A program made the position numbers and the translations under genes. A stretch of 64,000 nt of DNA from Albugo candida (Eukaryota; Oomycota; Peronosporomycetes; Albuginales; Albuginaceae), in contig CAJNAR010000145.1 of the NCBI GenBank assembly GCA_905220665.1, positions 124,001-188,000 on the forward strand, in the 5' to 3' direction. The notes under the pieces were generated by a model, which saw nothing but the letters and a program-made list of their open reading frames with translations, was not told the origin of the DNA and searched no databases. Shown in pieces: positions 1-11,450 of this stretch. Within the stretch, counting starts at the first letter, position 1. Each line of letters opens with the position of its first letter.

Positions 1-420
1 CGATTCTGGGATTTTAACGCTCGATCTTTCCTCGTTCATCCGCATCGGTCTTTGTCTTAAAGACCCACTTCGTGTGTAGCACACGGCTACCGGTGGGAGG
101 CACCTCCTCCGTCCATACGGTATTCTCCTCCAATGCCCGGAGCTCTTAGCTCATAGACATGACCCATCTGTCCTTCTGACTGTTACGCATAGCCTGTCTG
201 TAGCTTTTGGGATCTTCTTCACGCACGACGTTTACTACGTCACACTCCTGCCTCTCACTATGTTCCACGTTGTACTGATGCTTCTGTTCCACACCATCCT
301 TGCATGCCTTTGAACTGGTACGATGCTCATCTCGAGACCACGTACCCCTCCTTCTTTGTCTTGTCTCTTTCTCTTTTAATTTTGGGTAGCGGTTCGGTCC
401 CTGTTCTTTTGCTGTCACCG
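1..420 (-). pseudogene. Copia pol: linker and start of reverse transcriptase
   Basis: On the minus strand the peptide DPKSYRQAMRNSQKDRW at the end of the 146-418 reading frame matches the conserved start of Copia RT, where the usual form is EDPxSYxEAM followed by a W and a short helix. Below 146, after a break in frame, the track continues as a stretch resembling the RT entry region (TKWVFKTK near 20-75). The rest of RT is outside the window. The coding is broken by at least one stop. Confidence 0.6.
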
Positions 421-548
421 TTTTTCGCTATGCCTCTTCTCTTTCAGCAAAATGCACCCCGCCGAAATTGCTCGTCTTGCTTACTCGTCAGCGTCTTCAT
501 GTTTCTAACATGCTGCTTGACGACGAGAACATTGTCCTTGGGTATATA

Positions 549-1355
549 TTATCGATACCTTTTCGTCTCATCGCTTCTTCCAATAATTATCGTTGGTTTC
601 CCACGCTCGCCAAGCGACTTGCTCTTTGCGTCACGGTGAACTGTACGTCCCGACCCAAACACCACAATATCACTAAGATTCGGTGTTCTGTTGGTAAGCA
701 TCTGCAGGGGTAACTTTCTCCCCGCATTAGACTTGCTCGGGCTTCTTTTCGGGATGTGAGACACGTATTCCGCCGCGTCTCCCCAGAAATAGAGGGGCAG
801 GCGGCACGCATATGTCATACTCCGCACCATATTCATAATGGGGCGAGGCATACGCTCTGCGTTCCCGTTACAGGCCTGATTTCGTGCTTCGCTAATCTGG
901 CGAGCAATTTTAGTTTCCTTACAGAAATCGTCCAGAGTCCGATAATCTCCACCACCATCTGTTCTCAACACGTGGATTCTGCAGTTGAACTGACGCTCGA
1001 AAAAGTCCATGAAGTGCGTGAACTATTGTGCAGCGATGTCCTTCTTCCTCGCGAGATATATGCTGCAGTAATTCGTTCGGTGATCGACAGAATCTATCAT
1101 GTACCGATTTCCTTGTCTGTCCTTAGGAGTCATCAGCCCCTTGAAATCCGAGCAAATTACTCCGCCAACAACATCGATCGGAGAATTGTCACCTGTGTCC
1201 TTTCTTGACTGCGCATTCTTTGTCTCTTTTCCTTGAGCGCACGCGAGGCAATTTGTCCTTATCTGATCCGTGAGCAATATCCCCGAATCTGGGTGTTGCG
1301 CTATCTGAATGATCGTGTCGTAATTGAGGTGAGCCGATCTGCGATGGAAATGCAT
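549..1355 (-). pseudogene. Copia pol: GAG-pre-integrase and integrase core
   Basis: Two minus-strand frames, 1,355-1,023 and 1,010-549, together read as the GAG-pre-integrase zinc region (H-x-N near the start, then CLACAQGK) followed by the rve integrase core. Visible landmarks are SDFKG for the first catalytic Asp region, HVLRTDGGGDY for the second Asp region, and NGNAERM for the conserved glutamate helix. The 1,010 and 1,023 frames are separated by a small gap or stop. In the family this enzyme inserts the cDNA into host DNA. Confidence 0.7.
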
Positions 1356-1469
1356 GAGTGCTCCTTCTGGAAGTCACGTCCCAGCTGTTCCTCGTTCTGA
1401 GATAGTACCGACATGAGTACGGCCGTAGGTTATGTATTTGCACGTCCCCATTCCGTGCGAACCACAAGT

Positions 1470-1930
1470 ACATTTTTCGACATCTCTACGTCGAGCACAG
1501 GACTCCCTCCTTTGAGGCTTGCTATCACTGGTATGCGAACCCGTATCCGTTTGCGTCCAGCATCCGTAAGATATGACATTTCGCTACAAGTTTTCGGCGT
1601 AGTACACGTCCTTCAATCGCACCTTTACCGGATTTCCCATCTCTGTACCCACAATGACGACGGTTCCACGCCACGTAATACGAAGATCCACCATTTGCCG
1701 TAACACATTCACTCACGTGCTCCGCCGGGTCTTCAAGTAGGTTTACGTCATTCACTAAGTGTTTACTGGACCCACTGTCAAGGATTCAGTTTTTTTCCTA
1801 AACAGTTGAAGCCTTGAATGTAAGAACGAAGTCCGTATCTTGTCTTGCTGTGCGTCCCTTTTCTTCCGGACAAGTTGCCTTGATGTGTCCCGTTTTCCGG
1901 CATTTGTAACACGTTATCTCGTTCGGCCGC
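1470..1930 (-). pseudogene. Copia nucleocapsid zinc knuckle and degraded protease region
   Basis: At 1,911-1,870 on the minus strand a retroviral-type zinc knuckle is legible: CYKCRKTGHIKATC, pattern CX2CX4HX4C. It binds element RNA in this family. Downstream (1,755-1,525, minus) is a stretch in the position of the Copia aspartic protease. I do not see an intact D-T/S-G catalytic triad, so the protease is called by position only. The segment contains stops. Confidence 0.55.
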
Positions 1931-1999
1931 CCGTTCTGAACCATATTTACCAACTCTCGTCCCAGCTGCTTTCCTTGTGTCCCTACCTCCGTAGATTGA

Positions 2000-2990
2000 G
2001 CGAAATGCGCTAATTCTTCGTCCTGGCGTAGCTATTCTGTGCGCGTAAGGTTCAGACGCAAAAGCATTGAAATTCTCATGGCTGGCTCCGCGTAGCGCAC
2101 AATGTTTTCAAGGAACAAGTTGTCCGCCCCACCGCATACTTCACTCACAGCTACCAGGTAGAGGTAGTGCTCCGTCCAGCTTCTCTTGCTGTTCTTGGGT
2201 GCAACAAATATCTTCATACTTTGAGCCGGTGTTATCTTGGTTGCAAAAGTATGGAGTAGTCTCTGCACTAAAGTTGGCCCCTCCCGGCGCCAACCGTCAA
2301 CCTATTGATTGTAATACCTCTTAGTCATTCCTGCTAAGTGGTGTCCGAGTATGTCGTCCTTACCGTCCTCGCTCCACAGAAATTCACTCGCACGTTCCGC
2401 GAACGAAATCTGCCGCAGAAATTATTGTCACAACGACAGGAACCCAGTACCCAATCCCTGGTGCAATTCTTTGCCGTCAAAAGGACGAATGCCCAGCTTC
2501 CTTTGACGCGCGTCTGGAACCCGCGTGAACTGCGCACCAAGTGTCGGTCCATGGTGTTGTTGCGGTGTCGGGTTGTATGGTGGCGGCTGCACGTAGTGTT
2601 GGGGCACCTCAGGATGTGGGGCCTGTGCCGTCTCGACGCTAGCCGCGGATTGTCCATATCCGCGCTGCCTACTTCCAAAGTAGGTAACCGGTGACACTTG
2701 TGGACACTTTCGGTGGCAGCGTTAAGTCCAACGCCTCCCTGCTTATGGCCCTACCTTGCCGACAGATAGAGCCGAATACACTTGACTCTCGGTCTTTCTG
2801 CTCATCTCGTACTGTCCCTCTTGCAACGCGTCCATACGATCCATGCGTACCGTAAGGTCTGTTAGAAGTTCAAGCAGTCTTTCCTGCGTATCCCTTGGCT
2901 CCGATTTATTCCCCCTGAATCCTTCTGCCTTGTCTTGTTGACCGCTGACGCTTTCGTTATCCGTCTTGCCGCTTTTGTCGGCATCAACGG
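2000..2990 (-). pseudogene. Copia gag remnant
   Basis: Minus-strand frames at 2,697-2,334 and 2,268-2,032 are in the gag position, between the primer-binding site and the zinc knuckle. The first contains a Gln/Pro/His-rich stretch followed by GIRPFDGKE, a wording typical of Copia gag start regions where FDG-x-x is followed by a W-containing helix. The second is a helical stretch. The reading frame is interrupted, so no gag product can be made. Confidence 0.45.
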
Positions 2991-3000
2991 TGTAACCCGT

Positions 3001-3013
3001 TGGGCTTATAACC
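3001..3013 (-). promoter_or_regulatory. Copia copy 1 primer-binding site (tRNA-Met anticodon-loop type)
   Basis: On the minus strand the bases GGTTATAAGCCCA start right where the LTR ends. The same block, GGTTATGAGCCCA, occupies the identical place in Copia copy 2 (35,298-35,286). It is complementary to a CAU-anticodon loop rather than to a tRNA 3' end, as in half-tRNA priming known from Ty5 and Drosophila copia. Confidence 0.5.
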
Positions 3014-3290
3014 TTTTAGTTGGGTGGGAATGACTTGGAGAAAAAAGCAGTAGTATATTAAAGGATAAGTTAACAGTCTGCCAACCTATCTTTCTTGTCT
3101 ACCTGAGTTACTGGTATGCGGCACACTCATCTCAATAGCGGACGATCGAAATCAGTATCTTGCTCTTGCAAGAGAGCCTTGGATTCTTACACTAGCCACA
3201 TGATTGCGTCTATAAATGCGATCAGAATCACTCTACTTTGCTGTCTTTTCAATCTACGACTATTCGTTAGGTTGGTGCCTCGTTAAGAAC
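3014..3290 (-). repeat. Probable 5' LTR remnant of Copia copy 1
   Basis: The sequence directly outside the primer-binding site begins TTTTAGTTGG on the plus strand, resembling the TGTTAGTGG start of the copy 2 LTR. The outer boundary is not visible because the partner LTR is outside the window; 3,290 is a guess. Confidence 0.3.
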
Positions 3291-3984
3291 GACTAGATCT
3301 TATTTCCCATGCACTTTCCGATATTCTTTAGGTATAGAGCTTCTGAACCGGACCAGATAAAAAAGAAAATCTTTGAATAAAGGCATAGCTTGTAGCTCTT
3401 CAACAATGATGATGTTTGACTAAACTTACTTTTTGCATGCTTTTTTGAAACTCTATCAGACTTCATTTTACGTTGCGTAAATTGAAAACTACCGAGGGTG
3501 AACAATACTACATCGTGAGAAAACTACACCAACAACGAGCCACATCACTTGCTCGCTATTAGCGAAGAATTAACTTCAACGCTCCTTGCTTGATGTTACG
3601 TAGTTTCCCCCACGATGCAAATTATTCGTGCAGTCTCGTATAGCAATCTTTACGCAAATACGATAACATATATTTCGGTGAAAGAGAGCCACTCAAATAC
3701 TACCAGTGAACTTGGACTGGAGCGAAAAAATCTTTAAAGTAAACGAATCATCACTTAATTAAGCCTTAATAAGCAAAGATAATGGACTTGGAGTGGAAAT
3801 GATCATATTGAAATTAAAAAGTGAGCTCAAGACATCTCCAAAGAAAGCTCCGCCAAATGCGATTGCAAGTACTTTCAGAGACGCTGTGTCTCCATCACAC
3901 ACAACTACTATGAATCGTAATACTCTTCAGCTTTTACTGTCAAAGTACATGGTACATAATCGAATACGCACAGCAAAACGTGAA
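3291..3984. other. Intergenic, nothing recognised
   Basis: AT-rich sequence with only short unrelated open frames on both strands (for example 3,505-3,293 minus and 3,793-3,990 plus). I see no domain, repeat or RNA signature here. Confidence 0.5.
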
Positions 3985-4790
3985 AATTGAGTGTTTTTGA
4001 TATTAAGATAGGCAAGTCATAAATGTATATCTCGAACAAGAGGGGAAATCAAAATATGTAATTGTACCGAGAGTTTTTATAGAAACCGCACGAACGTCGA
4101 AGATCAACTTCGTCGAGAGATTGAAAGTCAATCACGCTTCAGACGTGAAACCATCTTGCGCTTCTATGGCTACGTTTACGATGTAAAAAGGGTTCATTGG
4201 AGCATCGAGTAAGAAATGTTAGGAGAGTTGTACAGATATCTTGTGTGGGAAGGACACGCTATTCCAAGCGTCTACCAGCGCTTTACGTCCACGAGTTGGT
4301 TCGAATGCTGATGTATGTGCTCAGGAAGTATATATTCCATCGAGATATTGAGCGACAGAATCTCGGTTTGGGTATAATCACTAGCTCAAGATTGCTGTTT
4401 CGGATGGTCTGTTACTGCGCCGACGTTACGACGACCCACATGATGTGGTACGCTAGATTATCTCCCTCGATAAATGATCGAAATCGAATTCATGTGGAAA
4501 ATACAGATGGATCGACACTTGAAGTGCCTATGTATGGATCAGGGCTGCAAATGGATCCAGTGGATCTAGATCCATTTGCAGCCCAAGCATCAATTGGAGC
4601 TCCTCCATTCGAAGATGTAAAAACACAAGCGGATCACACCGGTTGATCTACACTTTCCGGATCATGTATCGTCCTCTGCAATCTGAATTGGTGCAGAATA
4701 AATTGCAAAGAGATTTACAGTTTCGGTATCAACAATTTCTAGACCATCCATGGATTCAATTGCAGTGTGCTGAAAGTGCAGAATATAAGC
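3985..4790 (+). pseudogene. Aurora-family serine/threonine kinase pseudogene
   Basis: Aurora kinases control spindle and kinetochore function. Reading the plus strand across frames gives the kinase landmarks in order. They are the FDIKIGK start (about 3,994); QLRREIESQ, the C-helix with its Glu (about 4,102-4,130); LRFYGYVYD (about 4,150); GELYRYL (about 4,216); the catalytic loop HRDIERQN, normally HRDIKPEN (about 4,341); FGWSV with the Asp of DFG replaced by Cys (about 4,398); and CGTLDYLP, the activation-segment end (about 4,446). Further on come VDLHFPDHV (about 4,644) and a final DHPWIQ (about 4,743). CGTLDYLPPEM and FGWSVHAP-type motifs are diagnostic of Aurora. Several stops and frame changes and altered catalytic residues show it is dead. 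A palindrome interrupts it at 4,542-4,584. Confidence 0.75.
4542..4584. repeat. Perfect 16-bp inverted repeat inside the Aurora relic
   Basis: Arms at 4,542-4,557 and 4,569-4,584 are exact reverse complements, separated by 11 bases. It lies between the activation segment and the C-lobe and has no counterpart in kinase coding sequence, so it is probably an inverted duplication gained after decay began. Confidence 0.8.
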
Positions 4791-5979
4791 CATAACGCAT
4801 AATGCGTATCCGTACCAACGCCTTCAAGGACATCGAAACAGAGAAAAGAGGTGCGTCTACTTAATCTTACGACAGAAAATTCGATTCTATAATTGATGTG
4901 AAACCTTCTCGTCTGTGAATTTCTTACAAAGTGGTGCAGGAAATTCACTGGATTGAAGTCGAGTCGAATAATTGGAGAACTAAGGATGATTATGTTGAAG
5001 ATTTGTCTTTCATGACGCAATGGAGAGTAGAGTGACATGCTATATCATTACAACTGATTTTATGGTAGGTTTATGCGACCGCGACTGTGGTGATACTATG
5101 GGAAGAGATATTTGTGCTGCGTAGTGAAATACGAGTCGATATATGTTCGTGAAAATGTCTGCCCTAGATTATTGTTCTACTTGTCGTACTGGTACATTGA
5201 ACAATACTGCGCGTGCAAGAGAAGCAACAAAGGTGGAATGAACGTGTTGGAAATATCTTTCAGTTCTAAGCTTAAATCGGACCTGCAGGTATGTTTATTC
5301 AAGGAGCGTGTTTGGTTGCACGTAATTGAATTAAAACAAAAAAAGGACATGATTTCTCTGGCAAACTGCATTGTTTACAAATGTAGGACACATCAATTCT
5401 TAAAGCTACTTGTTCGATTCCCTGAGAAGACATTTTCATCCGTAAAGATGGATTGAATCTCGTCCGTTTGAACACAGGATTTCGTGTTGTCGTCGTAGGA
5501 GATGTATAGTTTCTCAGCTTTAGATATACAATCCTCAAGAGAAGTAATCTCAGGTAAAACTTTCTCTCCATCAAAGGCCACATTCGTTAACAACTTCCCA
5601 TTATTCATGCAAACCGGTGGTTTCAATCGTTTAGCGTCAGATTGCGAACACTGCCCTCAGTGTCACATTCTGGAGTTGTAAAACCATTTTTTTCAGAAGC
5701 TGGTTCGTAAATGGTGCTTGTGGTCCCCGTAATGAACTTTACTGCTTTGCCCACTTTAAGAATATCATCACTCAACCCTGGCTTGAGTTGGTTGTATGCA
5801 TTAGAATCAAACAACTCCATCGAGAGGACGTTATCGCACGTGCAGATGTTGTTTGCGACAACATAATGTACTTTCAGGTATCACGTTATCGATAATGGCA
5901 CCAGGATAACGAGTGACTTTGTTCAACGTTCCCGTGATCGAAAGGATGAGCAATTGAATTGAAAGATTTGGCTCTTCAT
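4790..5979 (-). pseudogene. Secreted LysM-like protein gene, broken copy 1
   Basis: The minus strand starts MKSQIFQF at 5,979. After a frame change a hydrophobic core LLILSITG completes a signal-peptide-like leader (about 5,955). A second shift leads to YVVANN, CTCDNV, LFDSNAYNQL and ILKVGKAVKF (5,875-5,740), which fits the fungal/oomycete LysM pattern of a Y-x-V start, a central N-P/K-G-L turn and a VG-x-x-V end. LysM domains bind chitin-like glycans. Another frameshift at 5,623-5,626 leads into a segment with a C near SLEDC and a later C in TKSC, weakly like a PAN/Apple domain (5,626-5,393). A conserved tail, TSFLCFDVLEG, lies at about 4,860-4,825. At least three frame breaks are seen; some could be short introns. 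Paralogue at 15,640-16,851. Confidence 0.5.
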
Positions 5980-6790
5980 TGCGGTCGTTGGTGGTCTTGA
6001 GAGAAAATAGGAGAATGAGACAACAATGTGTGGGCAGAGTGTTGGGCGGGTGAATAAGCAGACGTCGAGAAAAGTTCCAGCTGGTGGTTTAGAGCATCCA
6101 GTTTGTGGCTCACGAATGCATGATTACAAGAGACAAGTATGAAAGTACCCACGTGGTATGGAGCATGCTCGACCAAATATTACTGAAAAATACTTAAATC
6201 AAGTGAAAATATTATAAGTGCTTTACATAAATTTATGATTCTTTTTCATAAAGAGAAAGCAGTAGTGCGAAGAAAGGTTAGGGTCAAAATATATGAAGCT
6301 TTGATCTTTTATAGGGTAGGAGCATACAACTGGGATGGTAATGCTTATGCATTGGGTTGATAGATATTACGCAATTGGGTTGATAATGTGCTCTCATTTG
6401 GGTTCATAATTTTTCCCACCGTACACAATCAGGCTTTTCCTCATAATGTACACCGAAATAGGATTTACTATTTGCCTTTTTGAGAGTGAGAATTCCTGTC
6501 GGATAGCAAATAAATATTACATATATGCTCATAGGTTCTTACTGATTTACGTGGCGCCTTTTGTCTTGTATCAAAAGGAAAAGTATGAGAAAAGGGGAAT
6601 CTTTGACGCCCTTTGTGTTATTAGCGAAGAGAGGATAACATCTCCGAGTGTATACCATCTACCAAATATCAGAGCCATGATATGAAAGCAGTCAAGCGTA
6701 AGAACATTTCAGTCTTCGAGGTAGGAGAAGGCTTTCGCTTATGTAATACCGTCAACATCAGCTAACGAAAATAGGATGTGATGTTAAGTA
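4790..6790. repeat. Diverged segmental duplication, copy 1
   Basis: This block aligns in the same order and orientation with 15,640-17,597. Shared landmarks are the ccttcaaggacatcgaaac stretch (about 4,829), the minus-strand LysM gene (5,979 downward), the leader-side frame at 5,976-6,176, gggttgataatg/gggttggtaatg (about 6,380), ccgtacacaat (about 6,419) and gtaggagaaggctttc (about 6,720). The homology stops near 6,790, exactly where copy 2 meets the terminal repeat at 17,598. Confidence 0.75.
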
Positions 6791-7539
6791 CGAATCTATA
6801 TTTCTGCTTCATAGAAGTTGCGAATCCAAGAACTATGCCGAACGGGGAGGAACAGAAGTGCGTGCCAAACCCTTAAAAAAGAGTCGTAATTTTACCTTCT
6901 GGTAAGTTTGTTCTTAATGCTAAGAAGTTTATAGGACACTTGAGGTCCTAGACTCGGTTACTGGTCAAAAAACGATGAAAAACGAGCCGATCAGATACAA
7001 TTGTTCTCAACCCATCAAACGTAAATATTCAAACCCATTCATAATGAAGATTGATAAAAATGTTTTGAACTTCTCGAATCATAACGATTACTCACACGCA
7101 AAGAGTGACCAATTCTATAAAAGTACTTTTGCATTGGAAATCACTTCCAAATATCCACGCATCATCTCGTGTATAATTAGTCACTTACTTGTATACTACT
7201 TTCGCTCTTGATAGAAATACAATTTTCCATTGAACCAAACGGTCTAATCATAAACTCTTCTTTCAACCACTCAGCACCTTCCAATACTTTCTTGCAGAAT
7301 GTTTGCTGTACCGCCTCCTTTTTTCTCTTCAGGAAAAAATGAAGTACTTCACGAGTATGCAACGACCCAATTTTGAGACTGAACGGGTAAAAAGTGCTTC
7401 TAACTTGGCTCAAACATTAGAAAAAGAGCCACTGCTGTTTTTTCTTGTTCAACATTTTTCCACGTCATCATTCTTGGCCTTAAGGGATACATGATCGTGT
7501 CTATAGACACGGGAAGTGCCAATATGACAAGAAAGACAT
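6791..7539. other. Intergenic, no supported gene
   Basis: Short open frames exist on both strands (6,975-7,211 plus; 7,413-7,177 minus), but neither shows a recognisable domain or a matching neighbour. The sequence is AT-rich. Confidence 0.4.
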
Positions 7540-8035
7540 ATGGTCAAATTTGACGCAGAACGCATCTACTTCCTGCCAAATAGTGTTCCTCGGATTGCTG
7601 GAAACAGTTGATGTCCATGGTGAAAGCTTGTGGCCTTTTGGACATAGGAATCGTGGTGAGCCGTCCTTGGGAGGTTGGCACGTTGAGTCGTGAACAGATC
7701 GATATCGAGTTTATCAGCGTCAAACGCAACGCAAATGTGGACATTGAAGGTCGCATGGATGCGTGGAGTCTTCTTATATGCAGGAAGTGTACGGCTGCTG
7801 TCATGGAGGAGTTGTTGCTTGGATGAGGATTAAACCTTTCACGAGCGTTGATGTTGGGAGTGTCAAGTGAATCGCTTCGTTTCACATTGTATCTACAAAT
7901 TTGGATGAGAAGGAGAGTATAGATGTGGTAGGATTTATGAGTCACCTTCTTGGGAATGCGTTTAATTGCTACTGAGGAATAGGACGCGTCATGAATACGC
8001 GGTCTCAGCATGTTAATAGAGTCAAAGTAACCGCA
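7540..8035 (+). other. Unassigned coding-like tract
   Basis: Plus-strand frames read protein-like from about 7,550 (ERIYFLPNSVPRIAGNS), then, after a frame change near 7,605, as a 60-70 residue stretch ending in MEELLLG at 7,826. I cannot assign a family. A longer minus-strand frame (8,134-7,544) overlaps it, but its first 25 residues come from the adjacent SINE, so I regard it as fortuitous. This is possibly the remnant of a host gene. Confidence 0.25.
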
Positions 8036-8039
8036 AGAG

Positions 8040-8335
8040 TGATATATCTCCGTTTCTTTATAAGAAGTGATGCACGCTGGTTCGAATCCTGTCGGTGAGG
8101 AAGTGTCCGCGTTGAAACCCCTCGGTGGAGGCAAATATTACTCCACGTAACTATCAGCCTATCAATGAAGCTATGGACGTGTCAAGGCCGGTTGAAACTA
8201 CAGCAGAGAATAATCGTGCAGGAGTTGGACAGATTAGTGATTTGAATGTACTAGATAATCATACAAACTGTAATATCGACCAGTGAATATAAATAAGTAC
8301 TCTGGACTAGCATCCTTAACTGGTCTGGAGTAGTC
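8040..8335 (+). repeat. tRNA-derived SINE family B, copy 1
   Basis: A polymerase III B-box, GGTTCGAATCC, sits at 8,079-8,089. The following 200 bases (cctcggtggaggcaaa, ctccacgtaa, atggacgtgtcaag, gcaggagttgga, tagataatc) match a second copy on the minus strand at 39,872-39,546 in the same order. Two dispersed copies with a tRNA-like head and a shared body define a SINE. The left edge is uncertain. The right edge meets LINE copy 0 at 8,336. Confidence 0.65.
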
Positions 8336-8370
8336 ACTTCTCAATTTGCCCGCTACACCGTACCTCGCAA

Positions 8371-8631
8371 ATGAATACAACAAACACCCAACTTCTTACA
8401 CCATCAAAGATAATGGTTTCTATCGACATCTCAAGCTTACTTATCGTTACGACACCTGATTTTGGTAACACGTCTCATCGTAGCTTGTCCGTTAATGACA
8501 CGTTACCTGTAGATGGTGCACCTACATCCCCACCTATGCCGTCAGACCCTTCAGACTTTGGCGATGTAATTGCCAATCGAAGCCAATGTAAAGCTTTACA
8601 CACCTCTCCCTCCCATTCCAATTCCTTATAA
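8371..8631 (+). pseudogene. LINE copy 0 ORF1 N-terminal remnant
   Basis: An 86-residue Ser/Thr/Pro-rich frame starts at the same distance from the LINE 5' end as ORF1 in copies 1 and 2 (about 35-90 bases in). Like them it has a VSIDIS-type opening and a long low-complexity Ser/Asp/Pro run. The rest of ORF1 to about 10,700 is unreadable except for scattered pieces near 9,322-9,600. Confidence 0.4.
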
Positions 8632-11254
8632 TAAGCCCGTAGCAATTGAAGTAGTTAACGGCATATCTACATGCGAATTCGGTTGAGCAAGCAAAGAAAC
8701 CGATAATCGGCCAAGTCTTGTCGATATCTTGACGGGAAAAGTAGACATCTCGAAAGGATACAGCTCAAAAGAAGGCCCATATATGTCGACGTGCCGAAAC
8801 CGTTATCTGTGGATCTTGGAGCTACTGAAAAACGCTTTGAGGTGGGACGGACGAGTTGGGGAGGCTGTCGGCTAGTTTGAAAGCAGAGAAAGCTTTCTCA
8901 ATTCCCGAGTCCAGTATGCACTCGTCCTTGAACGATTTAGATCTGGTACGGACACCACCAGCCCAAACATTATAGTACTTTGCTCCGGATCATGGAAATA
9001 CGATTCTTAAAGGAGTATTTGACGAGGAAAAGATCGGCTATGATCGGCTATTTGGCAGAGTTACGGAGGGGTTCTTTCCGACATTCGGCGACATGCGAAG
9101 AAGTACCTCACTAGCTGGCACACGACACAATTAAAATGCTGGCCATTCATTATTCGTTCCAAGAATATCATAATATTGGGTCTTTTTTCCTGTTCATATT
9201 TAGCCCTGGACCGGGAATACATTTCCATCGAGCATCGCATCAGCGCTGTATTCGTTAGAATGCACAAGACTCTATGCTCATTTCATGAAGCAGCGGCTTT
9301 GAAGAGAAATGAGATGTCCACTTGAAAGGTATGTTTCCGCTTCAAATCCTGCTGCGTGCCGCTGGCTGTGTCAGGAAAAGTCTGCAAGCAGATAAGTATC
9401 GAGAGGAGATATCATCTTTCTCTTGGAAAAGGAGCTTCACTCTTTGCCAAGCGAGTAAGAATCGGATAGCGCAGTCCGTACTGCTTACAGCTGTCGGGCT
9501 CAATTCTAGAATCACATCAGCAGCAACAGAAGAACAGTGTCATCGGCAGGCAGGCAACCAAAGTAACCAAAAGCGATGAAATAATCAGCACAAATGCCTT
9601 CCAAAAGTACAGAAAACACCGTTATGGACGACCAAGACTTTTCACTCAGTCGGACATTATTTCTGGGTAAAATCAGTGCTCTAATCGTTTTCCTAGTATC
9701 TGACACGACCTTCTCAGGGAGCAAAAGAAGTAGATACTCCTACAGCATGAACTACAAGAGGCTGCTTATCACCACTATCCAAATTTAACGCTTGTTCGTT
9801 CAACTTACAACGGAATTGATAGGTCGACAGTTTTGAAGGCTTGATTAGTGAGGGGTTACCCCGAAAGCAGGAAGGCGTTGCTACCAGTAAGTAATCTGAC
9901 GGCCATCAAAATTTCAGCGTAAACTACGCCCTAAAGCAATGCAATAGCCCTCTCCGAGCATGAAAGACGGTATCATGTCGTCTTTTTAATTGCAGTGGCG
10001 AATAAAGAAGTCATCAATTTATAGGAGGCAATTCATTTTCAGAAAAAAACGAACAGAAATAAAAAAAAAGACCCTCCAAGACGAGTTGGGAAGGAGTGAA
10101 CATCTTAACCGAACATGTGTTGACAGTACTAGCTTCCATCAAACCGGACATGTTATAGGAGGCTTTTCACATTTCCAAAGCGGTAAAACACGTGGTTTTC
10201 ACCTGCAATGGTGATAGCATCCTTAAATTGGCTTCTAAACACCCGATTGCGCTGCCCGGGGTGCTTAACCGTAGTTCGAGGACTAATGATCCTAAGTTAG
10301 CGGAACTAGTGATGTAGAAAAAACGAACCGTATTCGTGCAGCTTTCGAGCCCTTCGCGCACAAACTTTATCAAACAATGATCCGAGCAAAATAGGTGAGA
10401 AATTCCTACAAAACGGGAAGAAATGTTGAGGCAGTCGTGGACTGGTGGACTGGTGGACAGAATCCTCTAAACTTGGTGACGTCCAACAAACGACGCAATC
10501 TCTCACTTCCTTTGAGCTGATGCGTCTGTGTACAGCTCCAACGCTGTTGAAGAATGACCTTTGGATCTAATGCTTGATTGGTAGGCCGATCATTTTATCC
10601 TCGCATCATATCAGATTGCTTTACTGAGATAAGTTGCTTCGGCTATTGCGCTCTCCATAGAGAAGTATCTACATGAGCGAGTATTATGACGCACAATGGG
10701 ATAGGTCTCTCTTTGGCAACGTGGAAGCTCTCTGATTATCAAAGATCTTCCTTCCTGAGGATGCTCCAAAGTTGCAGCTTAGACATAGGTTCGTTGATAC
10801 AAACGGAGTACAAAGTTTGGTAACCTTTTCTACAACACATCAAATCGAAATTCGACATTTGTTGCGGACAAGAAACTCATTTTCCCGNGATCAACACCTG
10901 GAGGCTTTTCAGCTGCACTCAACTTCCACCTATACACACCATGTTTTTGTTACGTATTCGAATAGTCTTCACTCTCTCCGTTAGGGAAAGGGTGAATGGT
11001 GCTATGACAATCCGTTTACCACGACTTCTCGTATCTGAAATTGCAAAAGCTTTTTCGAATGTCTCTGTACAAGATCGATTTGGAATATACGTCTGGACTT
11101 ACCTGGAGATCCAGTACATATACACAACATTATTATGTTCCGGTGAATCAAAAGGAGTGAAAACCTTTTTTCGATCAATTTCAACGGAAGCTTTTGAAAC
11201 AACGCAACCACACCGTTTGTGAAAATCTGAATACATAAAACCCTGCGTCCCAAT

Positions 11255-11450
11255 TTGGATTGTTTTAGCGTTGTATATCGATACGGGCCAAGTCGACTCT
11301 CATGTTTGGAATGGGTTTCTCAACTGATTGTTCTGGATGCTTGTCGTCAACATGATTCCAGACGAACGTGTCTTTACTGGCCCTCAAACAAGAAAAAATC
11401 GACTGAACTACATTTTTNTTGTCGGAACCTCTTTTCAAATCGGTTTACAC
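11255..11450 (+). pseudogene. LINE copy 0 endonuclease fragment
   Basis: The peptide SRLSCLEWVSQ, followed by a shifted frame with DACRQHD and a TGP-x-x-RKN stretch, matches SRLACLEWLSHYGVVDAWR and TGPLPRKNRLDYI in the APE-type endonuclease of copies 1 and 2. Indels and one undetermined base (11,417) disrupt it. Confidence 0.6.

Larger units (their letters stand above)
1..3013 (-). mobile_element. Ty1/Copia-like LTR retrotransposon remnant, copy 1 (truncated by window edge)
   Basis: Reading on the minus strand from about 3,000 down to base 1, the order is primer-binding site, gag, CCHC zinc knuckle, protease region, GAG-pre-integrase, integrase core and the linker into reverse transcriptase. 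This is the Copia order, with integrase before RT. The frame breaks repeatedly, so the element is dead. The RT and RNase H parts and the 3' LTR would lie beyond the left edge. The gene order, the CX2CX4HX4C knuckle and the typical Copia linker just before RT support the call. Confidence 0.85.

Noticed and set aside
4197..4646. A 149-residue plus-strand open frame as a gene
   Set aside because: It crosses the Aurora kinase relic; the kinase motifs fall partly in other frames, and this frame holds only some of them plus palindrome-derived residues.
8070..8100. A stand-alone tRNA gene at the GGTTCGAATCC box
   Set aside because: No cloverleaf can be folded, and the downstream 200 bases match the SINE copy at 39,546-39,872.
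7544..8134. A 196-residue minus-strand open frame as a gene
   Set aside because: Its first 25 or so residues are antisense SINE-B sequence, and the plus strand over the rest reads more like protein. No domain on either strand is good enough to call.
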